This document shows, one piece after another, positions 36,296-43,489 of a stretch of DNA of 61,632 bases; within the stretch, counting starts at the first letter, position 1, and every line of letters begins with the position of its first letter. The translations under genes were made by a program, and so were the position numbers. Under the pieces are notes generated by a model, which saw nothing but the letters and a program-made list of their open reading frames with translations, did not search any database and was not told the DNA's origin. The stretch comes from Roseateles sp. (lineage in GTDB: Bacteria > Pseudomonadota > Gammaproteobacteria > Burkholderiales > Burkholderiaceae_C): the NCBI RefSeq assembly GCF_019237615.1, contig NZ_JAFAGT010000107.1, positions 1 through 61,632 on the forward strand, given 5' to 3'.

Positions 36296-36874
36296 TTATT
36301 CGTCGCTGCCCAGCAACTGCAGGTCGACAGCGTCGGCCAGCGCATGCAGCAGCACGCGCTGGACTTCGACAACGCGCGGCTCGCGGCCGTGGCTGACACG
36401 GATCTGGATGTCGGTGTCCTGCAGCAGGCCGCGCCACTCGTCGGCAGAGCCGGGCGGCTGGGCCGTCAGCGCGATGATGCTCATCTCCTGGGCATGGGCC
36501 ACGGCCAGCGCCGGCTGCCAGGCGTCGCGCTGCTCGCGCAGCGGCTCGATCATGACGAGCACGTCGCCCGGGTGTCCATGGGCCTGCAGCAGCCGGGCCA
36601 GGTCCAGCCCGGCTGCGTCGCGGGCCTGGGCGGCCAGGCTCCAGGCGGCCAGGCCTGGGCGCTCCTGCTCGAAGCGGCCCGCCAGGCGGGCGGCCAGGTA
36701 GTCGGCCTCCATGCTGGCCAGGCCCTGGCCGGCGCAGAGGATGCGGTTGCCGCCGGTGATGGCGTCCACCACCATCTGCGCGGCCATCGCCAGGGGGCGG
36801 GCCAGTTGTTCGGCGGCCTGGTAGAGCAGGTCGGCGCTCTCGAAGAACTGCTGCTGGATGCGTTGTTCAATCAT
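36296..36874 (-). CDS. SIS domain protein, DiaA/GmhA-like
   Basis: 192 residues of a phosphosugar-isomerase (SIS) fold: FFESADLLYQAAEQLARPLA, then GGNRILCAGQGLASMEADYL and a C-terminal VQRVLLHALADAVDLQL. Its place between yraN and the BON lipoprotein equals that of E. coli diaA (yraO), which binds DnaA and times replication initiation. The DnaA-binding residues cannot be judged without alignment; a heptose isomerase role is the alternative. It follows the broken yraN by 18 bases. Confidence 0.88.
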   Translation of the reverse strand: MIEQRIQQQFFESADLLYQAAEQLARPLAMAAQMVVDAITGGNRILCAGQGLASMEADYLAARLAGRFEQERPGLAAWSLAAQARDAAGLDLARLLQAHGHPGDVLVMIEPLREQRDAWQPALAVAHAQEMSIIALTAQPPGSADEWRGLLQDTDIQIRVSHGREPRVVEVQRVLLHALADAVDLQLLGSDE

Positions 36875-36892
36875 GCGGCGCGAATGATAGGG

Positions 36893-37188
36893 TCAACCCG
36901 CATCGAAGGTGTCCTGTATCCAGTCGAGGTCGTTACCGTCTATGGCCACGACATCGAAGCGGCAGGTCGCCAGCGGGGGGCGTCGGTGCGCGCCGCGGCA
37001 ATGGCCGGCGTGCCGTCGTGATTCACCGGGATCAGGTCCACCTTGCCCTCGTGGCGGCCGGAGCCGGCGGCGACTCGATAATTCCGCTCCAGAAGGCGCA
37101 GGCCCGCGCGTTGCGGACAGGCCGGCGCCGCGTCCTCGCCCGCGAGGCCGGTTTCCGCCCGCTTTGATCGAGAGCCCCAGTTGAGCAT
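36893..37188 (-). pseudogene. yraN: YraN family nuclease-like gene with internal deletion and frameshift
   Basis: The N-terminus (ATG 37188) reads RAETGLAGEDAAPACPQRAG, LLERNYRVAAGSGRHEGKVDLI, typical of YraN. The family C-terminus CRFDVVAIDGNDLDWIQDTF is also present, but in another frame and directly after about residue 75. About 90-100 bases that should encode the FVEVR...AAK nuclease core are missing, and the frame changes at the junction near 36965-37020, giving an early stop. Flanking genes are intact, so this is a local loss. A sequencing error alone would not remove the core. Confidence 0.85.
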
Positions 37189-38110
37189 TGACGCCTCCAC
37201 CGCCACCCAGTTGCGCCAGGCCGCCGCGGCCGCGGCCGGCGGCCAGCAGTATCCGGCCGCCACGCTCTATCTCGTCGCCACGCCCATAGGCAATCTTGCC
37301 GACCTCAGCCTGCGCGCTATCCACGCCTTGGGCCTGGCCGACGCGCTGGCCTGCGAAGACACGCGCCAGGGCGGTGCGCTGTTGCGCCACCTGGGCCTGC
37401 ACAAGCCGCTGATCGCGCTTCACCAGCACAACGAGCGCGAGGCCAGCGGCCAGGTGCTCGCGCGGCTGGCGGCGGGCGAGCGCGTGGCCTATGCATCCGA
37501 TGCTGGCACGCCGGCCATCTCCGACCCTGGCGCCGTGCTGGTGCAGGCGGTGGTGGCCGCCGGTTACCGCGTGCTGCCGCTGCCGGGTCCCAGCAGTGCG
37601 GTGACGGCCCTCAGCGTCGCCGGCGACACCGCCGGCCAGGGCTTCGCGTTCGCCGGCTTCCTGCCGACCAAGGCCGGCGAGCGCCGCACGGCGTTGCAGG
37701 CGCTGCTGGCCGTGGAGGGGCAGAGCCAGATCGTCTTCGAGGCGCCGCACCGCATCGTCGAGCTGCTGGCGCTGCTGGCGGACCTGGCGCCCGCGCGCCG
37801 CGTGACGGTCTGCCGCGAGCTGACCAAGCAGTTCGAGACCGTCCACACCGCCGAGGCCGCCACGCTGCCGGCCTGGCTGGCCGAGGACGCGCAGCGCCAG
37901 CGTGGCGAGTTCGTGCTGGTGCTGCATGCCCAGGCGCCGGCCGCCGCGGCCGACGGCGAACTGCCGCCCGAGGCGCTGCGCGTGCTGGGGTTGCTGATGG
38001 TCGAGCTGCCGCTGAAGCAGGCGGTTGCGCTTGCCGCGCAGATCAGCGGTGCGCCCCGCAACGCCCTGTATGAGGCGGGGCTGGCGTTGAAGCACGCGCC
38101 CAAGGGTTGA
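37181..38110 (+). CDS. rsmI: 16S rRNA 2'-O-methyltransferase RsmI
   Basis: 309 residues from TTG 37181. The family start TLYLVATPIGNLADLSLRAI and later DAGTPAISDPG and PLPGPSSAVTALS are diagnostic. RsmI methylates C1402 of 16S rRNA. The TTG start overlaps the 5' end of divergent yraN by eight bases; a later start would trim only the unconserved Ala-rich N-terminus. The divergent rsmI/yraN pair is conserved in many proteobacteria. Confidence 0.95.
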   Translation: MSIDASTATQLRQAAAAAAGGQQYPAATLYLVATPIGNLADLSLRAIHALGLADALACEDTRQGGALLRHLGLHKPLIALHQHNEREASGQVLARLAAGERVAYASDAGTPAISDPGAVLVQAVVAAGYRVLPLPGPSSAVTALSVAGDTAGQGFAFAGFLPTKAGERRTALQALLAVEGQSQIVFEAPHRIVELLALLADLAPARRVTVCRELTKQFETVHTAEAATLPAWLAEDAQRQRGEFVLVLHAQAPAAAADGELPPEALRVLGLLMVELPLKQAVALAAQISGAPRNALYEAGLALKHAPKG

Positions 38111-38191
38111 GCCTGGCATGCGGCGCCGAGCGTCCATGTAGAGCCCCGACGAGCGCAGCGCCTGCTGCCGACCCGAGACAAAGGATGCCCG

Positions 38192-38437
38192 TTGGAGAAC
38201 CAGACCAAGAACCTGAAGCCGCCGGCCCAGATCCATGCCATCGCCAGAAGGATGTTCGGCGGCACCGGGCTGGACGGCGGGCGCGCCGAGGAGGTGCGCG
38301 GCTGCTGGCTCTACACGCTGCATCTTGCGCTGGGCATGCCTGTGGAGTGCCTCTTCCGCGACTACGGCGCCGACGAGGCGTTCAACAACTCGCGGGAGCC
38401 GATTGGCTCGGCGATGAGGTGGCTGCGGGCGAGCTGA
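38192..38437 (+). CDS. Small hypothetical protein
   Basis: 81 residues from TTG 38192. No recognisable domain; it has the segment GGRAEEVRGCWLYTLHLALG and the tail EPIGSAMRWLRAS. It lies alone between rsmI and tldD, with 81 bases upstream. Codon use resembles that of real genes (third positions mostly G/C), and antisense frames have no better claim. Moderate confidence that it is expressed, none about function. Confidence 0.5.
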   Translation: MENQTKNLKPPAQIHAIARRMFGGTGLDGGRAEEVRGCWLYTLHLALGMPVECLFRDYGADEAFNNSREPIGSAMRWLRAS

Positions 38438-38504
38438 TGCCGCCGCCCTGCCCAAGCGCGCCGGGCCAAATCGCCGAGGCGGGCGTTGCGACTGCGGTCG
38501 TTCT

Positions 38505-38510
38505 TAGAAT
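38505..38510 (+). promoter_or_regulatory. Possible -10 box of tldD
   Basis: TAGAAT lies eight bases before the tldD ATG, and an identical TAGAAT stands at 59111-59116 before argB. With so short a distance the tldD transcript would be nearly leaderless. No convincing -35 at 16-18 bases. Tentative. Confidence 0.3.
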
Positions 38511-38516
38511 CGTCCC

Positions 38517-39980
38517 ATGATCGCCGTCGAACCCACCCTGGCCCGCCTGGCCACTGCCCGCTCGCAACTGCTGGAGCCCTTCGGCCTGACCGAGTCCTCG
38601 CTGTCGCAGGCGCTGCGTCTCATCACCGAGCATCGCGTCGACGACGCCGACCTCTACTTCCAGACCACGCGCGCCGAGGGCTGGAGCCTGGAGGAGGGCA
38701 TCGTCAAGAGCGGCTCGTTCAGCATCGACCAGGGCGTGGGCGTGCGCGCCGTGGCCGGGGAGAAGACGGCTTTTGCCTATTCGGACGACATCTCGCTGGA
38801 CTCGCTGCTGGATGCCGCCCGCACCGTGCGCACCATTGCCGCGGCGGGGCAGAGCCGCAAGGTCAAGGTGCCGTCGCAAGGCGTCGTAGCCGGCAGCCGG
38901 GAGCTCTACGGCGTGGCCGACCCCATCGCCAGCCTGGACAGCGCCGCCAAGGTGGCGCTGCTGGAGCGTGCCGAGAAGATGGCCCGAGCCAAGGACCCGC
39001 GGGTGTCCCAGGTCATGGCCGGCCTGGCCGCCGAGCATGAGGTGGTGCTGATCGCCCGCGCCGACGGCACGCTGGCGGCCGACGTGCGCCCGCTGGTGCG
39101 CCTGTCCCTCACCGTCATTGCCGAGAGCAACGGCCGCCGCGAGGTGGGCTCGGGCGGCGGCGGCGGCCGCTTCGGCCTGGCCTATTTCACTGACGAGATG
39201 ATCGCCAGCTACGTGGACCAGGCCGTGCATGCGGCGCTGACCAACCTCGACAGCCGCCCCGCACCGGCGGGCGAGATGACGGTCGTCGTCGGCCCCGGCT
39301 GGCCCGGCGTGCTGTTGCACGAGGCCGTCGGCCATGGCCTGGAGGGCGACTTCAACCGCAAGGGCTCCAGCGCCTTCTCCGGCCGCATCGGCCAGCGCGT
39401 GGCCGCCAAGGGCGTGACGGTGCTGGACGACGGCACCCTCCCGGACCGCCGCGGTTCGCTGAACGTCGACGACGAGGGCTGCGCCAGCCAGCGCAACGTG
39501 CTGATCGAGGACGGCATCCTGAAGGGTTACATCCAGGACGCGATGAACGCGCGGCTGATGAAGGTCGCGCCCACCGGCAACGGCCGCCGCGAGAGCTACG
39601 CCCATGTGCCGATGCCGCGCATGACCAACACCTACATGCTGGGCGGCAAGGACGACCCCAAGGAGATCGTCGCGTCCATCAAGAAGGGGCTGTACGCCAC
39701 CAACTTCGGTGGCGGCCAGGTCGACATCACCAGCGGCAAGTTCGTGTTCTCGGCCAGCGAGGCCTACTGGGTGGAGAACGGCAAGATCCAGTACCCCGTC
39801 AAGGGTGCCACCATCATCGGCAACGGCCCGGACGCGCTGACCCGCGTCAGCATGATAGGCAACGACATGCAGCTGGACACCGGGGTCGGCGTCTGCGGCA
39901 AGGAAGGCCAGAGCGTGCCAGTCGGCGTGGGTCAGCCGACGCTGCGCATCGACGGGCTGACGGTGGGCGGGACGGCCTGA
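38517..39980 (+). CDS. tldD: Metalloprotease TldD
   Basis: 487 residues. TldD with TldE forms a heterodimeric zinc protease that trims unfolded peptides, for example in microcin maturation and antitoxin turnover. The zinc motif [11 protein letters not shown] is present, with the C-terminal [20 protein letters not shown] and [20 protein letters not shown]. The partner tldE (pmbA) is not in the window, as is common. Full length and intact. Confidence 0.96.
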   Translation: MIAVEPTLARLATARSQLLEPFGLTESSLSQALRLITEHRVDDADLYFQTTRAEGWSLEEGIVKSGSFSIDQGVGVRAVAGEKTAFAYSDDISLDSLLDAARTVRTIAAAGQSRKVKVPSQGVVAGSRELYGVADPIASLDSAAKVALLERAEKMARAKDPRVSQVMAGLAAEHEVVLIARADGTLAADVRPLVRLSLTVIAESNGRREVGSGGGGGRFGLAYFTDEMIASYVDQAVHAALTNLDSRPAPAGEMTVVVGPGWPGVLLHEAVGHGLEGDFNRKGSSAFSGRIGQRVAAKGVTVLDDGTLPDRRGSLNVDDEGCASQRNVLIEDGILKGYIQDAMNARLMKVAPTGNGRRESYAHVPMPRMTNTYMLGGKDDPKEIVASIKKGLYATNFGGGQVDITSGKFVFSASEAYWVENGKIQYPVKGATIIGNGPDALTRVSMIGNDMQLDTGVGVCGKEGQSVPVGVGQPTLRIDGLTVGGTA

Positions 39981-39989
39981 TCCTGCAGC

Positions 39990-40595
39990 ATGAACGACAA
40001 GTTCGAGGGCTTCCTGTACGGCGCTGCAGCGGTGCTCCTCGGCGTTGTTTTCAAGTGGGCCGTGGATGGGTTCACCCGCCGCCAGGAGCGCAGGCAACAT
40101 GCCGCCTTCCTTTCGGTCAGGACCGTCTACGAGCTGGACCGGTTCACGCGCGCTTGCTTCGACATCGCCAACGATTGGGGCCCCTCGGCGGATCAGTCCC
40201 CAACGGATGTCGCCCCCGGGGCACCCAGCTTCTCCCCGCAAGACCTTCCGGTGGACTGGAAGTCCATCGACATCAAGGTCACCTATGCCGTTCTGAACCT
40301 GCCCAGTGACCAGGCGGCAGCCGAGGACCGCGTGCTCAACCAGTACGGGAGGGATCCCTCATCGCTTCGCGATGCCGCCTTCATGCGCGCGGGTGAGTAC
40401 GCGGCGCTGGGGGTGAGTGCTGCGCGCCTGGCCTTGACGCTGCGGGAGATTGGGAACCTGCCTGCGCCCGACGCGGACTTGCTGGGCCTGATGACCGTTG
40501 CGCTGGATGCTCACAAGGCCGAGGAAATGCGGCGCACCACCAGCGGCGGGGGCACGGCGGCGCAGAGTTTGCACCGGCCCCTGCCTGTCGGCTGA
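39990..40595 (+). CDS. Hypothetical membrane-anchored protein
   Basis: 201 residues; one N-terminal hydrophobic helix (FLYGAAAVLLGVVFKWAVDG) then a soluble, mostly helical domain (FLSVRTVYELDRFTRACFDI; AGEYAALGVSAARLALTLRE). No family recognised. It starts nine bases after tldD, so co-transcription is likely; function may be unrelated. GC at third positions is lower than in its neighbours, a possible sign of recent acquisition. Confidence 0.65.
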   Translation: MNDKFEGFLYGAAAVLLGVVFKWAVDGFTRRQERRQHAAFLSVRTVYELDRFTRACFDIANDWGPSADQSPTDVAPGAPSFSPQDLPVDWKSIDIKVTYAVLNLPSDQAAAEDRVLNQYGRDPSSLRDAAFMRAGEYAALGVSAARLALTLREIGNLPAPDADLLGLMTVALDAHKAEEMRRTTSGGGTAAQSLHRPLPVG

Positions 40596-40608
40596 AAGGC
40601 GGGGCGGG

Positions 40609-41382
40609 TCAGCCCACGACCTTGACGCTCAGCAGCGGCAGGCCTGCAATCGACCCCTCCATCAGATCCCCCGGCACCACGGGCCCCACGTTCTCCGGCG
40701 TGCCGCTGAAGATGATGTCGCCGGGCATCAGCTCGAAGGCCTCCGACAGCTTGGCGATCTGCTCGGCCACGCTCCAGATCATCTGGTTCAGGTTGGCGTC
40801 CTGCCTGACCTGGCCATTGACCTTCAGCGTGATCGCGCCGGCCGTGAAGTGCCCCACCTGAGCCACGCGGTGGATGGGGCCGATGGGCGCGGAGCGGTCG
40901 AAGCTCTTGCCGATCTCCCAGGGCTTCTTCTGGTCGCCCATGCCGCGCTGCAGGTCGCGGCGCGTCATGTCCAGGCCGACGGCGTAGCCGTAGACGAGGT
41001 CCAGGGCCTTGTCGACCGGCACGTTCTTGCCGCCCTTGTGCAGCGCGGCCACCGGTTCCAGCTCATAGTGATAGTTCTTGGTCAGCGGCGGGTAGGGATG
41101 GTTGGCGGTGCTGCCGATGGCGACGAACTGCACGGCGTCGCTGGGCTTCTGGAAGAAGAAGGGCGGCTCGCGTGTCGGGTCGGAGCCCATCTCGCGGGCA
41201 TGGGCCGCGTAGTTGCGGCCTATGCAATAGATGCGCCGCACGGGGAAGACCTCGCTGCCGCCGGCAATCGGCACGACGGGCTGGGCGACCGCGAAGGGCG
41301 TGGCCGAGGCGGCCGTCGTCGTGGCGCAGCCGGCAGCTGCGAGGCCCGTGACGGCGGCGCCCAGGGCATGGCGTCTTTGCAT
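40609..41382 (-). CDS. Fumarylacetoacetate hydrolase family protein with a lipoprotein signal
   Basis: 257 residues. The FAH fold is clear: YCIGRNYAAHAREMG, PFFFQKPSDAV, metal ligands in YHYELEPVAAL and VGLDMTRRDLQ, and the C-terminal MPGDIIFSGTPENVGPV. Such proteins hydrolyse or decarboxylate acylpyruvates in the cytosol. Here the gene begins QRRHALGAAVTGLAAAGCAT, a twin-arginine-like start with a lipobox ending in Cys19, so the enzyme may be an envelope lipoprotein. Metal ligands look intact. Convergent with the gene at 39990. Confidence 0.88.
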   Translation of the reverse strand: MQRRHALGAAVTGLAAAGCATTTAASATPFAVAQPVVPIAGGSEVFPVRRIYCIGRNYAAHAREMGSDPTREPPFFFQKPSDAVQFVAIGSTANHPYPPLTKNYHYELEPVAALHKGGKNVPVDKALDLVYGYAVGLDMTRRDLQRGMGDQKKPWEIGKSFDRSAPIGPIHRVAQVGHFTAGAITLKVNGQVRQDANLNQMIWSVAEQIAKLSEAFELMPGDIIFSGTPENVGPVVPGDLMEGSIAGLPLLSVKVVG

Positions 41383-41481
41383 GGCTTGTCTCCTTGGAGC
41401 GAGGCCTCGATTGGCCGGCAGGCGCGTGCGGGGGTCAAGCCGGGCTTGCCCGCTGCCGAAAGCTCGTCGCGGCGGCCGTGC

Positions 41482-41487
41482 TAGATT
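41482..41487 (+). promoter_or_regulatory. Possible -10 box of the aroG leader transcript
   Basis: TAGATT lies eight bases before the leader-peptide ATG (41496). If used, the transcript would begin at or just before the ATG, giving a leaderless leader peptide; consistent with this, no Shine-Dalgarno sequence precedes that ATG. No good -35 at the right distance, so an upstream promoter is also possible. Confidence 0.35.
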
Positions 41488-41495
41488 CCGGTCCC

Positions 41496-41561
41496 ATGTT
41501 CCGCGCTGCGTCCTACTTTCGCTTTTGGTTTTTTCCCCGCCCCGGCGGTGGAGAGTCCTGA
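41496..41561 (+). CDS. Aromatic-rich leader peptide of aroG
   Basis: A 21-codon frame ending TGA (41559-41561). Seven codons are aromatic: Phe at 2, 8, 10, 12, 13, Tyr at 7 and Trp at 11, clustered as YFRFWFF. Such density in a short frame just before an attenuator and a DAHP synthase gene is the hallmark of ribosome-mediated attenuation. Stalling at Tyr/Phe codons 7-10 would leave 41541-41549 free to form the antiterminator; reaching the stop would cover it. There is no clear ribosome-binding site. Confidence 0.85.
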   Translation: MFRAASYFRFWFFPRPGGGES

Positions 41562-41600
41562 GCGCGCGCGCTGAATCCAGACTCCCTACAAACCGCCGGG
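41541..41600 (+). promoter_or_regulatory. Antiterminator pairing for the aroG attenuator
   Basis: CCCGGCGGT (41541-41549), within leader codons 16-18, is identical to the right arm of the terminator (41610-41618) and pairs perfectly over nine bases with ACCGCCGGG (41592-41600), the terminator's left arm. The two structures are therefore mutually exclusive, as attenuation requires. Seen in sequence; the switching behaviour is inferred. Confidence 0.75.
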
Positions 41601-41627
41601 CCTCCAAAGCCCGGCGGTTTTTCTTTT
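41590..41627 (+). terminator. Intrinsic terminator (attenuator) before aroG
   Basis: A perfect 12-bp stem, AAACCGCCGGGC (41590-41601) with GCCCGGCGGTTT (41609-41620), a seven-base loop, and the U-rich tail TTTTTCTTTTT (41618-41627 region). It lies between the leader peptide stop and the aroG ribosome-binding site GAGGTG, so it can decide whether aroG is transcribed. Confidence 0.92.
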
Positions 41628-41641
41628 TGAGGTGCCCGAAG

Positions 41642-42769
41642 ATGAATGCGACCAAGCTCCAGTCCGTCGAACCCGAAGCCCAGCGCTGGTACTCGCAGGA
41701 CGACAAGACCAGCGCCACCGATGACGAGCGCATCCTGGACATCACGCCGCTGCCGCCGCCGGAGCACCTGATCCGCTTCTTCCCCATCCGCGGCACGGCG
41801 ATGGAGGGCCTGATCAGCCAGACCCGCCAGCGCATCCGCAAGATCATGAGCGGCGATGACGACCGCCTGCTGGTCGTCATCGGCCCCTGCTCCATTCACG
41901 ACCCCAATGCCGCCATCGAGTACGCGCGCCGCCTGAAGGCGCAGCGCGAGCAGTACGCCGACACGCTGGAGATCGTCATGCGCGTCTACTTCGAGAAGCC
42001 GCGCACGACGGTGGGCTGGAAGGGCCTGATCAACGACCCCTACCTGGACGAGAGCTTCCGCATCGACGAGGGGCTGCGCATCGCGCGCCAGCTGTTGCTG
42101 GAGATCAACCGCCTGGGCGTGCCGGCGGGCAGCGAGTTCCTGGACGTGATCTCGCCGCAGTACATCGGCGACCTGATCGCCTGGGGTGCCATCGGCGCGC
42201 GCACTACCGAGAGCCAGGTGCACCGCGAGCTGGCTTCAGGCCTGTCGGCGCCCATAGGCTTCAAGAACGGCACCGATGGCAACATCAAGATCGCCACCGA
42301 CGCCATCCAGGCCGCGGCGCGAGGCCACCATTTCCTGTCGGTACACAAGAACGGCCAGGTCGCGATCGTCGAGACGCGTGGCAATGCCGATTGCCACGTC
42401 ATCCTGCGCGGCGGCAAGGCCCCCAACTACGACGCACAGCATGTGGCGGCCGCCTGCGCCGACCTGGAGAAGTCCAAGCTGCCGCAGCGCCTGATGGTGG
42501 ACTGCTCGCATGCCAACAGCAGCAAGCAGCATCAGCGCCAGCTGGACGTGGCACGCGACATCGCCGGCCAACTGCTCGAGGGCAGCCGGAGCATCTTCGG
42601 CGTCATGGTCGAGAGCCATCTGCACGATGGCGCTCAGAAGTTCACACCCGGCAAGGACGATCCGGCAGCGCTGGAATACGGCAAGAGCATCACCGACGCC
42701 TGCCTGGGCTGGGACGACTCGCTGGCCGCGCTGGACGTGCTGTCGCAGGCGGTGAAGGCGCGGCGCTGA
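41642..42769 (+). CDS. aroG: DAHP synthase, class I (3-deoxy-7-phosphoheptulonate synthase)
   Basis: 375 residues. Condenses phosphoenolpyruvate and erythrose 4-phosphate, the first step of the shikimate pathway. Seen: LLVVIGPCSIHDPNAAIEYA, EKPRTTVGWKGLINDP, GFKNGTDGN and VDCSHANSSKQ with metal-binding residues. The type is that of AroF/G/H, usually feedback-inhibited by an aromatic amino acid; which one cannot be judged here. Control by attenuation through the Phe/Tyr/Trp-rich leader is strongly indicated. A small gene follows after 13 bases. Confidence 0.97.
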   Translation: MNATKLQSVEPEAQRWYSQDDKTSATDDERILDITPLPPPEHLIRFFPIRGTAMEGLISQTRQRIRKIMSGDDDRLLVVIGPCSIHDPNAAIEYARRLKAQREQYADTLEIVMRVYFEKPRTTVGWKGLINDPYLDESFRIDEGLRIARQLLLEINRLGVPAGSEFLDVISPQYIGDLIAWGAIGARTTESQVHRELASGLSAPIGFKNGTDGNIKIATDAIQAAARGHHFLSVHKNGQVAIVETRGNADCHVILRGGKAPNYDAQHVAAACADLEKSKLPQRLMVDCSHANSSKQHQRQLDVARDIAGQLLEGSRSIFGVMVESHLHDGAQKFTPGKDDPAALEYGKSITDACLGWDDSLAALDVLSQAVKARR

Positions 42770-42782
42770 CACAATCGGGGCC

Positions 42783-43094
42783 ATGCAAGCCCGGATCAGC
42801 GTCGTCTTCGAGGCCGGCCCGCCCGTCGAGATTCAGCTCGACGGTGCCGAGGTGCTGGGCTTCGAGGCCGCCCGCCGCTGGCTGGACGAGGCCTTCGTAC
42901 GCCTGGAATGCGAGCCGCTGCGCGGCTCGGGCAAGGTGCTGCTGGCCGACAAGCTGATCCAGGTCGCCGCCGCGGCCGGCCCGGCCGGCTTCGCGGACCC
43001 GGCCTGGGCGCTGGACTATGGCCGCGCGGCGGCAGGCGCCCTGTCCAAGGCCTTGATCAAGGTCGACGTGGCACGGCTGGCCGTGTCGTACTGA
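42783..43094 (+). CDS. Small conserved-looking protein downstream of aroG
   Basis: 103 residues with no recognised domain; ISVVFEAGPPVEIQLDGAEV suggests a small beta-rich start, followed by helices (AARRWLDEAFVRLECEP). The 13-base gap to aroG and the shared terminator hairpin at 43093-43115 imply one transcription unit. A role connected with aromatic synthesis is possible but unsupported by any motif. Confidence 0.7.
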   Translation: MQARISVVFEAGPPVEIQLDGAEVLGFEAARRWLDEAFVRLECEPLRGSGKVLLADKLIQVAAAAGPAGFADPAWALDYGRAAAGALSKALIKVDVARLAVSY

Positions 43095-43115
43095 ACCGGG
43101 CCCGCGGCCCGGTTC
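43093..43115. terminator. Bidirectional hairpin between convergent genes
   Basis: GAACCGGGCC (43093-43102) and GGCCCGGTTC (43106-43115) form a perfect ten-base stem with a three-base loop. It overlaps both flanking stop codons, so it probably ends transcripts from both directions. Only a short AUUU follows on the plus strand. Confidence 0.65.
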
Positions 43116-43356
43116 ATTTGCGGTCGGCCCTCTTCCCAGACAGGGGCTCGCCAAAGAGCCAGAAGACCGGCAGCCAGACCAGCACGGCGGCCCAGACGCC
43201 AAGCAGCTTGGCGCCGACGCTCGCGCTGGAGATCCAGGCATAGGCGATGCCGCCGAACATGGCGGTGTAGACCAGCCATCCCTGCCAGGTCAGCGGCGTG
43301 GACCAGCCCAGGCCGCCTTTCTTGGCCTTGAACCAGTATTTCCGTTCGGTAACCAT
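43114..43356 (-). CDS. Small two-span membrane protein
   Basis: 80 residues from ATG 43356. The start MVTERKYWFKAKKGGLGW is basic and aromatic; two hydrophobic spans follow (GWLVYTAMFGGIAYAWI and LLGVWAAVLVWLPVFWLFG), with a charged tail KRADRK. Unknown family, similar in layout to small inner-membrane proteins common in Burkholderiales. Its stop lies in the bidirectional hairpin. Confidence 0.75.
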   Translation of the reverse strand: MVTERKYWFKAKKGGLGWSTPLTWQGWLVYTAMFGGIAYAWISSASVGAKLLGVWAAVLVWLPVFWLFGEPLSGKRADRK

Positions 43357-43424
43357 GCAGCCTCCCCAGCGACAGACGGAAGAATAGCGCCGGCAACGGC
43401 GGGCCAGGCGGACTTCGCAACGCG

Positions 43425-43455
43425 CCCGTTGAAAATCACGCCACGGGCCGCATGT
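43425..43455 (+). promoter_or_regulatory. Sigma-32 (RpoH)-like heat-shock promoter of htpG
   Basis: CCCGTTGAAA (43425-43434) closely fits the sigma-32 -35 box CCCTTGAAA, and CCGCATGT (43448-43455) the -10 box CCCCATNT, with a 13-base spacer. The position, 35 bases before the htpG ATG, and the nature of the gene both agree. Assigned by eye. Confidence 0.75.
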
Positions 43456-43489
43456 CGGCCACCGTCTGAATTCACTGACATCGCATCCC

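Noticed and set aside
38382-40241. Long antisense open frame (about 619 codons) opposite tldD
   Set aside because: It is a by-product of high GC and codon bias; tldD has full family motifs on the plus strand.
41590-41627. Terminator of the upstream FAH gene
   Set aside because: The FAH gene is transcribed leftward, away from it; the hairpin only makes sense for the aroG leader.
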